Origin: Candidatus Gottesmanbacteria bacterium
Lineage (GTDB): Bacteria; Patescibacteriota; Microgenomatia; 2-02-FULL-39-11
DNA length: 11,666 bases
NCBI GenBank assembly: GCA_016204905.1
Contig: JACQJU010000018.1
Coordinates: 1 to 11,666 of the forward strand
Direction: 5' to 3'
Shown in pieces: positions 1 to 7,449 of the stretch. Under the pieces are notes generated by a model. It was not told where the DNA came from. It saw only the letters and a program-made list of their open reading frames with translations, and did no database searches. Position 1 is the stretch's first letter, and each line of letters starts with the position of its first letter. Position numbers and translations under genes: made by a program.

Positions 1-21
1 GCTAAATTAATAAATGATGAA

Positions 22-2382
22 TTATGAAATAATACCGGACACTTCAACTTGACCACCACAATACTTAGTTATCAATTCGATTGATTCTCCGAGACTTTTT
101 TGTACTTTTTCTGGTGTAATATCGTAAATACCGTCGACATTGATAAATAAATTTTTAGTTTTTTCTGTTACTGCGGTTCTCTGGGCGTCTCGGAAATTGA
201 AATCAATATTATACCCTCCCACTTGGTCAAAATAAGCCAATTCCACGGGAGTATATTTTGTTGGTTGTTGGTCTCCTAATAGTAAGATTTCTTCGCCTTC
301 TTTGGGAAATCTCAAAATAGTGGGGAATTTGATATTGTCCAAATCAAAAGCACCTACTGAAACTCTATTTTTCATAACGACTAAATTATAAGCGTCTACA
401 CAGGTATTAATATTGTAAAGTCCCTTGTTTAATGCGACTCTTCGGAGTAGCGCCTCAGGGGAGGGACGCCTGGAATGCCAATCTATACCCATCTCTTTGT
501 ATAGTTTTCTATAACTAATAATCTCAGGATATTTTCCTAACTGTTCAGTAGTTAATCCCGCTAAACTAGATAAAAATTCTTGCTTTTCGTTTTCTAATCT
601 TTGATTTAATTTTTCTATATTTACTCCCCTAATAATGGCTATACCGATGGAAATAGAAGGGTAAATCTTTTTTACATCTGGGTCAATAGTAAAAAGATCA
701 GGACGAGAGATAGTCTTTATTGATCCCTCCACCATCCGAGGAGTCCCTTCCGTCTTCGCCAAGGCTTCGGCGGACAAGTCGGGCCACCTCGGAGGTGTCT
801 TAATCGCTGATGCTTCCTCCAAGTGTTTAATTACTTTTTCCTTGGGATATTGTAAAAGTAACCAGGCGGCTTTGGGGCCATGTTCTTTACCTATTAGAGA
901 TAAATAAATTCCTCGAAATGCTTCTTTTGCTTGGAGATTTAATTCTTTAGCAATATTAAACAACTCTGTATTTAGTTCTTCAGGATTATCTATATTTTCT
1001 AATAAGTTGGCGACTTTTTGGAGATATTCTTTTTGCTTCTGATCTAGACTTTTTGCCTTTTCTGGTAGATTTTCGGCTAGTATATAGCGAAATTCATCTG
1101 GTGCATACTTCTCTAACCAGATTCTGGCATATTTTTCTCTTTCTTTTAGTATCGCTTGTTCTTGGGGAGTGAATTTCTTACCTTTCAATTCTGCAAATTT
1201 TTCCAGCAAATCAACAGAGGATTGCTGGATATAATTCACTACATCTCTGAATCTAGGAAGAAATAAACCCTTGGTCTTGGGAGGGATCTTGTCCACCTGT
1301 GACATCTCAAATGTACGAGCCAGATCGGCGTTGGAATCATCATTATACGCACGCCAACAACGATCATATTCATCAAAAAGGCTTGGTATAACCATACTGC
1401 CAACTGGTTCAAAATCGATAGCCTGTTTGTAATCAGTACGGGTAAAAAGAAATCTTAAAAGATATGGCGGAACTATTTCTGATACTTCTTTGGCAGAGGA
1501 GCCTAACCCTTTAGAGGAAGACATCTTTTTGCCTCTCAACAATAAGAACTCATGCGAAAAAGAAAAAGGAACATTGGATTTAAGTACTCTTTCACAAATT
1601 AATTTGGCAATATCATGTGATCCTCCGGCAGTCATGTGATCTTTGCCGGCACCCTCAATAGTAATACCTATCACCTGCCATTTGACTGGCCATTCTACTT
1701 TCCAGGATAATTTACCGGCAAACTTTCCCTCTCCACTAAAGGGTGAAATTGATCCTTCATAGCCACAACCGCGGGTCCACTCGACAGCATCTATTTTGCA
1801 ACGGAAATATACCTTCTCACCATCCCATTTATAAACTCTAGTTGTTGATTCTTTGGTGCACTTGGGACAAACTACTTGGAAAGGATACCAGTCTTTTTCC
1901 ATCTCTTTTTTATAAGTTTCTTCGTATATCTTTTTAATTTTATCGGAGTTATCTAAACAGACTTTGATCAGGTCGTTCATCTTGCCCGATTTATAAAGTT
2001 CTGATGCCCAGATAATCTGGGGGTGGCAGCCAAGTTTGTTGAATACATCTATAAACTCCTCAGCATAAAATTGGGCGTAATTGGCTGCACCCTTTTGGGG
2101 TGAGGGAATGGTAAATAGAGGTTGGCCTAAATATTTTTCAAATTTTTCTTTGGGTAAATAATGGGGAAGACCATCCATAGGATCTTGATCCTCAAATACA
2201 TAGGAGTAAGTAGCATCTTTTCCGGCATCTTTTAAAGCTCGCCAGATGAGTTCATGGATCAGTACACCACGCAAAGAGCCAACATGAATCTTACCAGAAG
2301 GAGTCTTCATGTCGTCCACCCAATAGGGTGTATATTTACCGGAATCAATGATTTGTTTGACTAATCTATCTGCCCAGATCAT
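22..2382 (-). CDS. lysS: Class I lysyl-tRNA synthetase fused to a C-terminal B3/4 domain
   Basis: Charges tRNA-Lys with lysine in the cytoplasm. Residues 1-525 are class I LysRS: the HIGH-type motif is PSGKIHVGS (28-36), the KMSKS-type loop is KKMSSSKG (285-292), and Cys172, Cys175, Cys195 and Cys206 are possible zinc ligands. The helical anticodon-binding part is roughly 340-525. Class I LysRS is usually about 500-550 residues; this protein has 786. Residues 566-786 match the B3/4 domain, best known as the editing module of the PheRS beta chain and from stand-alone proteins, with SPEALLRRVALNKGLYNINT (641-660), VDAYNLVV (662-669) and VGAFDLD (676-682). The linker contains a repeat-derived segment (about 533-547). 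The start lies 4 bases after the stop of the upstream hydrolase gene, with no clear ribosome-binding site, so it is probably translationally coupled as the last gene of the lysine operon. The LysRS call is secure and the B3/4 call strong; the role of the added domain is unknown. Confidence 0.95.
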   Translation of the reverse strand: MIWADRLVKQIIDSGKYTPYWVDDMKTPSGKIHVGSLRGVLIHELIWRALKDAGKDATYSYVFEDQDPMDGLPHYLPKEKFEKYLGQPLFTIPSPQKGAANYAQFYAEEFIDVFNKLGCHPQIIWASELYKSGKMNDLIKVCLDNSDKIKKIYEETYKKEMEKDWYPFQVVCPKCTKESTTRVYKWDGEKVYFRCKIDAVEWTRGCGYEGSISPFSGEGKFAGKLSWKVEWPVKWQVIGITIEGAGKDHMTAGGSHDIAKLICERVLKSNVPFSFSHEFLLLRGKKMSSSKGLGSSAKEVSEIVPPYLLRFLFTRTDYKQAIDFEPVGSMVIPSLFDEYDRCWRAYNDDSNADLARTFEMSQVDKIPPKTKGLFLPRFRDVVNYIQQSSVDLLEKFAELKGKKFTPQEQAILKEREKYARIWLEKYAPDEFRYILAENLPEKAKSLDQKQKEYLQKVANLLENIDNPEELNTELFNIAKELNLQAKEAFRGIYLSLIGKEHGPKAAWLLLQYPKEKVIKHLEEASAIKTPPRWPDLSAEALAKTEGTPRMVEGSIKTISRPDLFTIDPDVKKIYPSISIGIAIIRGVNIEKLNQRLENEKQEFLSSLAGLTTEQLGKYPEIISYRKLYKEMGIDWHSRRPSPEALLRRVALNKGLYNINTCVDAYNLVVMKNRVSVGAFDLDNIKFPTILRFPKEGEEILLLGDQQPTKYTPVELAYFDQVGGYNIDFNFRDAQRTAVTEKTKNLFINVDGIYDITPEKVQKSLGESIELITKYCGGQVEVSGIIS
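750..774. repeat. Palindromic repeat inside the LysRS linker codons
   Basis: GC-rich imperfect palindrome, reading CCGCCGAAGCCTTGGCGAAG on the minus strand, in frame within the LysRS gene and encoding LSAEALAKTEG. It resembles a dispersed palindrome common in patescibacterial genomes and is far more GC-rich than the flanking codons. It lies exactly between the synthetase body and the B3/4 domain, where an insertion would be tolerated. The repeat identity is from memory, not from a search. Confidence 0.6.
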
Positions 2383-2386
2383 ATTT

Positions 2387-3052
2387 TTATAAAGTAAGTA
2401 CTTCTCCTTTCGTCATGCTCTTCCAATTATACGATAAGATCGGCTCAGAACAAACTATGGAGAGCTCCTTATCTTGATAATAATGTAAGCGGAAATATTC
2501 TGGAAAATCGTCGTATTGGCAGAGAATATAGAATATATTGTCATAAACGACACCAATATTGGATCCTTGTATATGTCTGGTGTTTGCTTTTAGTATGGTT
2601 TGAACAGATTTTAATGCCTCTTCCATATCTCTTTTTTTTTCCATCTCTTGCTGTAGTAAGGAAAAAATTTTCTGTGCGCCTATGGTTCCTTCTAACGGTC
2701 GATCTATTTTCACTCCATATAACCTGCCATTAAAGACGAAACATACGGGGCCATGAATATATGGTCCATTGTAATCGACATTGCCCTTATACTGTGGAAA
2801 ACTAGCGCTTCGAGCATGAGCAACGACTATTTTGGTGGAGGGTATTCCTTCTAACCTTTCTCTTTCCGTCCAGATAGGATTTAGTGATTTGGAAATATTC
2901 CATATGCCTTGTTCTTGCCACGCCACTCCCCATCCATCTTTTTGTGGATCGCCGTCAGTATCTCTACTTACTTCACACATATCAGTGAATGCCTGGAGTA
3001 TTTTTTTAGGATTTATTTTTGTTTTTGATCGAACAAGTAAGAATCTACACAT
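2387..3052 (-). CDS. Class II glutamine-amidotransferase-like Ntn hydrolase (YafJ/EgtC type), candidate LysW-lysine hydrolase
   Basis: Single-domain protein of 221 residues. Cys2 directly after Met1 is the expected N-terminal nucleophile once the Met is removed. Other class II amidotransferase signatures are DGWGVAW (39-45), AHARSAS (78-84, substrate-binding Arg81), FVFNGRLYG (105-113, oxyanion-hole Asn108-Gly109) and CSEP (201-204). There is no synthase domain, so ammonia transfer is unlikely and simple hydrolysis of a gamma-glutamyl amide is more plausible, as known for EgtC. It lies between lysJ and the LysRS gene, where LysK would be expected, and LysK is absent. Release of lysine from the C-terminal Glu of LysW is therefore my inferred role. 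The start is 10 bases downstream of a structured repeat, with no evident Shine-Dalgarno. Family call strong; substrate unproven. Confidence 0.88.
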   Translation of the reverse strand: MCRFLLVRSKTKINPKKILQAFTDMCEVSRDTDGDPQKDGWGVAWQEQGIWNISKSLNPIWTERERLEGIPSTKIVVAHARSASFPQYKGNVDYNGPYIHGPVCFVFNGRLYGVKIDRPLEGTIGAQKIFSLLQQEMEKKRDMEEALKSVQTILKANTRHIQGSNIGVVYDNIFYILCQYDDFPEYFRLHYYQDKELSIVCSEPILSYNWKSMTKGEVLTL

Positions 3053-3062
3053 ATTTTAATTT

Positions 3063-3142
3063 ACGGGTCCTGCCATTCGGCAGCCCCATATCCACCCACA
3101 AGGGGACCCCGGCTATGGGGCTCCCCGCCTCATGTCACCCGT
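3063..3142 (-). repeat. Structured intercistronic repeat, copy 1
   Basis: GC-rich element filling the lysJ/hydrolase gap and closed by ACGGGT and ACCCGT. Read as minus-strand RNA it can form the closing stem, an inner stem of AGCCCCAUA with UAUGGGGCU, and a CUGCC-GAAU-GGCAG hairpin. A second copy lies at 5099-5203. It ends 10 bases before the hydrolase start codon, and the sequence AAATTAAAAT between repeat and start is shared by both copies. Confidence 0.85.
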
Positions 3143-3151
3143 TGGTAAAAG

Positions 3152-4300
3152 TTAATGTTTAGATATCGAAAAGATTCTGTTAATTATCTTAATTGCTTTA
3201 TTCACTTCCTTTTTGCTAATAAGATAGGGTGGTAAAAAACGGACGATATTGGAACCAGCGGGGATGGCTATAATGTACTTTTCTTGTAATGCTTTCAAGA
3301 GCCAGGTGGCATTTTCTGTCAGTTCTAATCCTAACATCAATCCGATTCCTCTGGCTTCAATAATTTTGGGGTGTTTAATTTTCTTGAGCGCTGAAAGGAA
3401 ATATTTACCGGTACTTCTGATATGCTGAAGTAAATTCTGATTAATTTCGGCAAGAGTAGCCAAGATCCCCGCAGTCGCCAAGGGATTTCCTCCAAAGGTA
3501 GTGGTATGGATATGTAGAGGTATTGCTTGGGCGATAGTCTCGGTAACTAAAGTAGCACCAATGGGTATTCCCCCTGCTAAGCCTTTTCCTAAACAAAGAA
3601 TATCAGGAGTCAATCCAAATTGTTGACCGGCTAAAAATGTACCTGTTCTCCCAAGACCTGTTTGGATCTCATCGACAATAAGGAGAATATTTTTTGCTTG
3701 GCAGAGTTTTTGGAGTGCCCTAAAGTATATCTTCGTGGCAAGCTTTATACCTCCTTCGCCTTGGATGGGTTCGATGATAATTGCTGATGTATCTTGTCGA
3801 ATGTTTTTTTCTACTGCCTTAATATCTCCAAACGGCACATGGCTAAATTGCCAGAGTAAAGGTTCAAAAAAATGACGATATTTGTCCCCACCTGTTGCTG
3901 ATAAGGCACCCAGAGTTTTACCGTGATATCCATGATTCATAGCTATAAAATGAGATTTAGCTGTTGCCAGGCGGGCAAATTTCAGGGCTGCTTCGATAGC
4001 CTCTGCACCAGAATTGGAGAAAAATACTTGGGATAATTTACCGCCACATATTTGGGTCAATTTTTCGGCTGCAAGAGTCCTAGTATTGTTATTAAATGAA
4101 CCATGAAGATTGATAAGCGTTTCTAATTGTTTTTTTAAGCTACCAAGAATACGCGGATGATTATACCCGAATATATTGACACCATAATTGCTACCAAGAT
4201 CTAAAAATTTCCTACCTTTATCATCAACTAGATAGATTCCTTTGCCGGTAACAAAGTTGATACCCCTATTGGGATATGATGGGACTAGATAGTTATTCAT
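3152..4300 (-). CDS. lysJ: LysW-aminoadipate semialdehyde aminotransferase
   Basis: Pyridoxal-phosphate enzyme of the class III (ArgD/LysJ) aminotransferase family. It converts LysW-gamma-aminoadipate semialdehyde to LysW-gamma-lysine using glutamate. Visible motifs are SNSGAEAIEAA (95-105, cofactor phosphate binding), NHGYHGKTLGA (122-132), VDEIQTGLGRTG (209-220, Asp210 to the pyridine nitrogen) and CLGKGLAGGIPIGA (236-249, Schiff-base Lys239). The 382-residue length is normal. It overlaps the lysZ stop by 4 bases (ATGA), indicating translational coupling. From sequence alone ArgD (acetylornithine) cannot be separated from LysJ; the neighbouring lysW, lysX, lysY and lysZ make LysJ by far the better call, although some relatives act on both lysine and ornithine intermediates. 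Confidence 0.93.
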   Translation of the reverse strand: MNNYLVPSYPNRGINFVTGKGIYLVDDKGRKFLDLGSNYGVNIFGYNHPRILGSLKKQLETLINLHGSFNNNTRTLAAEKLTQICGGKLSQVFFSNSGAEAIEAALKFARLATAKSHFIAMNHGYHGKTLGALSATGGDKYRHFFEPLLWQFSHVPFGDIKAVEKNIRQDTSAIIIEPIQGEGGIKLATKIYFRALQKLCQAKNILLIVDEIQTGLGRTGTFLAGQQFGLTPDILCLGKGLAGGIPIGATLVTETIAQAIPLHIHTTTFGGNPLATAGILATLAEINQNLLQHIRSTGKYFLSALKKIKHPKIIEARGIGLMLGLELTENATWLLKALQEKYIIAIPAGSNIVRFLPPYLISKKEVNKAIKIINRIFSISKH

Positions 4301-5091
4301 GAAATTATGGTTCCTCCTCCTTTTAATGCGGCTGTTATAGGAGATTTAATTCTCCCGTCGCCAAAATAAGCTTTTGGGAGTCCATGAGTAAAGGCTTCTT
4401 TCATACCAAGAAGTTTTTTACGCATTCTGCCTTCTGAGTTTTTAATATATTTGTCTAATTGGTCAAATTTGATTGTTTTAATAACTAATTTTTCATCATC
4501 TTTATCTTTCAGTAATCCCGGTGCTTCAAAGAGCATAATCACTGTTTTTATATTTAAATCTTTCACCATCAGAGCCACTGCTCTGTCATTATCGACATTG
4601 ATCATTTCACCCTTTTCCGTAATTGCTGGAATAGTGAGCACTGGAATATAGCCGGCACCTAATAATAGTGCAATGAGTTTTTTATTCACTGATATGACAT
4701 TACCAGTCAGGGAATCTCTGATGGTTTTTATTTTTGTTCCTTCCTGGGAGAGAATCACATCTTTCCTTTTACCCAGCCATAATTTGCCATCCACTCCAGC
4801 AAGACCGATGGCATTTAGGCCAAATTTTTGCAGTGTGGCGACTATTTTTTTGTTTATAAGTCCGCTATAGACCATAGTGATCAAATCCATAGTTTTGTTA
4901 TCGGTATATCGACTGGTTTGGCCCGATGGAGAGATGATAGTTCTTTCAGTCAGTCCTAACTTTTGGGAAATCTCTGTCATCCAGGCATTGGCGCCATGTA
5001 CTATGATAACTTGTTCTTTAAGATCTTTTATATCTTGAGCAATATATTCCCAGTTGATATTTTTTCCTCCACCTATTTTTATGAGTATCAT
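4297..5091 (-). CDS. lysZ: LysW-aminoadipate 6-kinase
   Basis: Amino acid kinase family (ArgB-like), 264 residues. It phosphorylates the side-chain carboxylate of aminoadipate carried on LysW. Motifs are the ATP-binding IKIGGG (4-9), VHGA (31-34), the LysZ-type SPSGQTSRYTDNKTMDL (54-70), which corresponds to the SRxTDRKTxE region of Thermus LysZ and differs from acetylglutamate kinases, INVDNDRAVALM (164-175) and GRMRKKLLGM (221-230). The start lies 7 bases after structured repeat copy 2 with no Shine-Dalgarno visible, so that RNA element may influence initiation. The stop overlaps the lysJ start (ATGA). Assignment as LysZ rather than ArgB rests on the SRYTD motif and the gene order. Confidence 0.93.
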   Translation of the reverse strand: MILIKIGGGKNINWEYIAQDIKDLKEQVIIVHGANAWMTEISQKLGLTERTIISPSGQTSRYTDNKTMDLITMVYSGLINKKIVATLQKFGLNAIGLAGVDGKLWLGKRKDVILSQEGTKIKTIRDSLTGNVISVNKKLIALLLGAGYIPVLTIPAITEKGEMINVDNDRAVALMVKDLNIKTVIMLFEAPGLLKDKDDEKLVIKTIKFDQLDKYIKNSEGRMRKKLLGMKEAFTHGLPKAYFGDGRIKSPITAALKGGGTIIS

Positions 5092-5098
5092 TTTAATT

Positions 5099-5203
5099 TA
5101 ACGGGTCCTGCCGCTCGGCAGCCCCACAGCCACCCACCCGCCTACCGGCGAGGCAGGCAAGGGGACCCCGGCCGTGGGGCTCCCCGCCTCGCGTCACCCG
5201 TTA
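5099..5203 (-). repeat. Structured intercistronic repeat, copy 2, with a nested palindrome
   Basis: Same element as at 3063-3142, with 8-bp ends TAACGGGT and ACCCGTTA. The inner stem pairs AGCCCCACGGCC with GGCUGUGGGGCU, 12 pairs including a G-U that exists only in minus-strand RNA, the coding sense. Relative to copy 1 the stem changes U-A to C-G, a compensatory difference. A 21-base GC-rich insert at 5137-5157 sits in the apical loop. The element lies directly before the lysZ start. Confidence 0.85.
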
Positions 5204-5236
5204 GTAAATTACTTGGTAATCCATTTGTGTTTATTT

Positions 5237-6283
5237 CTATATTGGATGTAAACCTGGAAATTCTAATCCTGTTGTTTCGGGATACCCAAACATAAGATTC
5301 ATCGCTTGGACTGCTTGCCCCGCGGTACCTTTGCCCAAATTATCTATGGCTCCTATGAGAACTAAACGATTTTCTCTTTTACTTAAGGCGAATCCGATGT
5401 CACAATAATTTGTCCCAACAAGTATCTTGGGTTCAGGGTAGCGGTAATTACCGGTTGTCTTTTTTACTATCCGCATAAAAGGTTCGTTCTGATACTCTGA
5501 TCGATAGGCTTTCCAGATATCCTTTTCGGTCACTCCTGCGAGTGGTTTGGCGTGGATAGTAACCAAAAGCCCGCGGACCATTTCTATGGTGGTTGCCGTG
5601 ATGGCAATCTGTATATCTTTCATAAAAGGAGAAAGTTCTTGCTTGATTTCCGCTTCATGCCGATGGTCTGTGGGTTTATATGTCCTAACTACTCCACTGC
5701 GTTCGGGGTGGTGAGACGAATGGGTGGGGCTATTTCCTCCTTGGGAACTACTCATCTTGGCATCGATAATAATATCTTTATCGATAAGACCATGTTTTAC
5801 TAATGGGTAGAGAGTCAGTATAGAAACCGTAGCCTCACAACCTGCACAGGCTACATATTTGGCCTTCTTAATATCTTTTCTATGAAGTTCGGCAATACCA
5901 TATATAAATGTAGATAACATTTCAGGTGCAATATGTGGGGTATGATACCAATCTTGAAAGACTTTCCGATCTCTTAAACGAAAATCCGCTCCTAGATCAA
6001 TAATTTTTGTAGCTTTTATTTGCAAATCTTTCATATATTCCATAGAAACACTATTGGGAAGTGCAACAAAGAGAAGGTCGCATTTTTTCAGATCAGCGGG
6101 TGAAGAAAATGTCAGGTCGGTAACTTTGCGTAAATTGGGATGTATTTCTCCAACCTCTAATCTGGTGAATTTCCTAGATGTAACTTGGGAGATAGAGACA
6201 TAGGGATGGAAAAGAAGGAGACGAAGAAGTTCTCCTCCGGCATAACCCGATGCGCCAATGATAGAAACAGAGATTTTTCTCAT
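5237..6283 (-). CDS. lysY: LysW-aminoadipyl-6-phosphate reductase
   Basis: NADPH-dependent reductase of the ArgC/LysY family, 348 residues. It reduces LysW-gamma-aminoadipyl phosphate to the semialdehyde. The Rossmann motif is IIGASGYAGGELLR (8-21). The catalytic cysteine is Cys149 in CAGCEATVS. IDLGADFRL (95-103) and the SSSQGGNSPTHSSHHPERSG segment with DHRHEAEI (206-213) match LysY-type enzymes. It overlaps lysX by 4 bases (ATGA). The 145-base gap to lysZ is filled by structured repeat copy 2. The lysine rather than arginine assignment rests on the lysW context; a dual role cannot be excluded. Confidence 0.93.
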   Translation of the reverse strand: MRKISVSIIGASGYAGGELLRLLLFHPYVSISQVTSRKFTRLEVGEIHPNLRKVTDLTFSSPADLKKCDLLFVALPNSVSMEYMKDLQIKATKIIDLGADFRLRDRKVFQDWYHTPHIAPEMLSTFIYGIAELHRKDIKKAKYVACAGCEATVSILTLYPLVKHGLIDKDIIIDAKMSSSQGGNSPTHSSHHPERSGVVRTYKPTDHRHEAEIKQELSPFMKDIQIAITATTIEMVRGLLVTIHAKPLAGVTEKDIWKAYRSEYQNEPFMRIVKKTTGNYRYPEPKILVGTNYCDIGFALSKRENRLVLIGAIDNLGKGTAGQAVQAMNLMFGYPETTGLEFPGLHPI

Positions 6284-7131
6284 GATTTGATCTTTGAAAC
6301 AGAGTATTTAATAATTTCTCTAGCAATATCTATTCCGGTGATGCGTTGAACGTTTTTAAATTCCATAGTATGGTTGACTTCATTGACCAGTAGACCATCT
6401 TTGGATTCAAAAATATCGATACCTAGTACTCCCTCACCTATTACCCCAACTGTTTTTTCTGCGATATCTTCAAGATCCTTGGTAATAGGGCAATTAATGG
6501 GCTCGGCTCCCCTTGCAGTATTAGTGATCCAATGATTACTTTCTCTATAAATTGCAGCAACAGCTTTTTTTCCTACTACATTTAGTCGGATATCGCGGCC
6601 AGGCTTGTTGATATACTCTTGTAGATAGAAGGCATGATGCTGGGGTCCGCCCAAGGTGGTTTTTTGTTCTAGGATAGACTCGAGGGCATCCATATCGTTT
6701 ACCTTGGACAGTAATCTACCCCATGACCCGGAGACTGGCTTTAAAACAATAGGAAACCCTCCAAGCTTAGCCACTGCCTCCTTGGCTTGTGTTTCACTGA
6801 AGACTAAACAAAACCTCGGTGTTGGGACTCCCTGTTTCCCAAGGTTGAGAGATGTCAAAAATTTATTCTCACAGATTCTGGCGACAGAAAGTGCATTTAC
6901 AGTCGGTATATTTATATTTCCAAAATACTCTAAGGCATGCATGCCCTTGACTGTCGACACACATCGTTCTAATGCTACCTCAAATTTATAATTCTTGGCA
7001 CCAAGACTGAAGGTGCTTTCTCTTATATCAATCACCTCAAGAGAAACATCTTCTTTCCGGGCAGCTTCTATAATCAATTTTTCATCGCCTCTTATGGTCG
7101 TGTGTAAGAGGCCAATAGTTTTTTTGGTCAT
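6280..7131 (-). CDS. lysX: LysW-aminoadipate ligase (ATP-grasp)
   Basis: ATP-grasp ligase of 283 residues that joins the amino group of alpha-aminoadipate to the gamma-carboxyl of the C-terminal Glu of LysW. It aligns along its length with Thermus LysX: VALERCVS (52-59), VLKPVSGSWGRLLSKV (129-144), LQEYINKPGRDIR (170-182), HWITNTARGAE (200-210), and the metal-binding end LLVNEVNHTMEFKN (247-260). The start codon is 1 base past the lysW stop, and GGGGAG at the 3' end of lysW is well placed as its ribosome-binding site. Whether it uses aminoadipate only or also glutamate (ArgX-like) cannot be decided by eye. The homocitrate synthase-like gene and the Lys-codon leader upstream favour aminoadipate. 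Confidence 0.95.
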   Translation of the reverse strand: MTKKTIGLLHTTIRGDEKLIIEAARKEDVSLEVIDIRESTFSLGAKNYKFEVALERCVSTVKGMHALEYFGNINIPTVNALSVARICENKFLTSLNLGKQGVPTPRFCLVFSETQAKEAVAKLGGFPIVLKPVSGSWGRLLSKVNDMDALESILEQKTTLGGPQHHAFYLQEYINKPGRDIRLNVVGKKAVAAIYRESNHWITNTARGAEPINCPITKDLEDIAEKTVGVIGEGVLGIDIFESKDGLLVNEVNHTMEFKNVQRITGIDIAREIIKYSVSKIKS

Positions 7132-7132
7132 A

Positions 7133-7306
7133 TTATTCTCCCCAATCTTCCTCTACTTTTGGAGCTTCTTTCAACACCATGTTTTTACTTTTATTTACTG
7201 AGACGACTTCAAGTTTGGTACTACATTCGCCACAGGCTATGATTTCTGATACTTCTACACCATCTTGTTTTATTTGTGCTTCACAAACTGGACATATGCC
7301 GGTCAT
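7133..7306 (-). CDS. lysW: Amino-group carrier protein LysW
   Basis: Small carrier protein of 57 residues on which lysine is assembled. Cys5-Pro-Val-Cys8 and Cys25-Gly-Glu-Cys28 form a zinc ribbon. The C-terminus EDWGE is the LysW hallmark, its last Glu being the attachment point for aminoadipate. I place the start at 7306, not at the far longer open frame from 7498, for two reasons: the protein then begins at the zinc ribbon with normal LysW length, and a full-strength AGGAGGTGATC precedes it by 8 bases. The upstream part of the long frame translates palindromic repeats (DPELVEGE) and is not coding. It is the first gene of the LysWXYZJ block, downstream of the second attenuator. Confidence 0.97.
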   Translation of the reverse strand: MTGICPVCEAQIKQDGVEVSEIIACGECSTKLEVVSVNKSKNMVLKEAPKVEEDWGE

Positions 7307-7309
7307 AAA

Positions 7310-7320
7310 GATCACCTCCT
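7310..7320 (-). promoter_or_regulatory. lysW ribosome-binding site
   Basis: AGGAGGTGATC on the minus strand is a perfect match to the usual anti-Shine-Dalgarno end of 16S rRNA, with AGGAGG ending 8 bases before the ATG. It is by far the strongest site in the window, fitting a carrier protein needed in excess over its enzymes. It decides the lysW start. Confidence 0.93.
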
Positions 7321-7385
7321 CCGCCTCGCCGAAGCGCCCTTCGTTTGCGTGGATGTAAACCACGAAACGAAGTAAGCGAAGGCGG
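7321..7385. repeat. Long imperfect palindrome upstream of lysW
   Basis: Nested inverted repeats: apex CGTGG/CCACG around a 7-base loop, flanked by TTCGTTT/AAACGAA and outer CCGCC/GGCGG arms. It borders the lysW ribosome-binding site directly, so in the transcript it would form a large hairpin just upstream of the SD. It looks like a dispersed REP-like palindrome. Confidence 0.75.
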
Positions 7386-7416
7386 GCCCTTTCATCCTTG
7401 CCATCATCCGTCCTTC

Positions 7417-7436
7417 GTCCCGACTTTAGTCGGGAC
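7417..7436. repeat. Short perfect palindromic hairpin
   Basis: GTCCCGACT and AGTCGGGAC are separated by only two bases. It is GC-rich in an AT-rich genome, lies between the second attenuator and lysW, and is of a dispersed-repeat type. No T-run follows on either strand, so it is not a terminator. Confidence 0.75.
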
Positions 7437-7449
7437 TTCGGCGAGATTA

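Noticed and set aside
3061..5205. CRISPR-like repetition of the GC-rich elements
   Set aside because: There are only two copies, 2 kb apart, internally palindromic, each next to a start codon; no spacer array and no cas genes.
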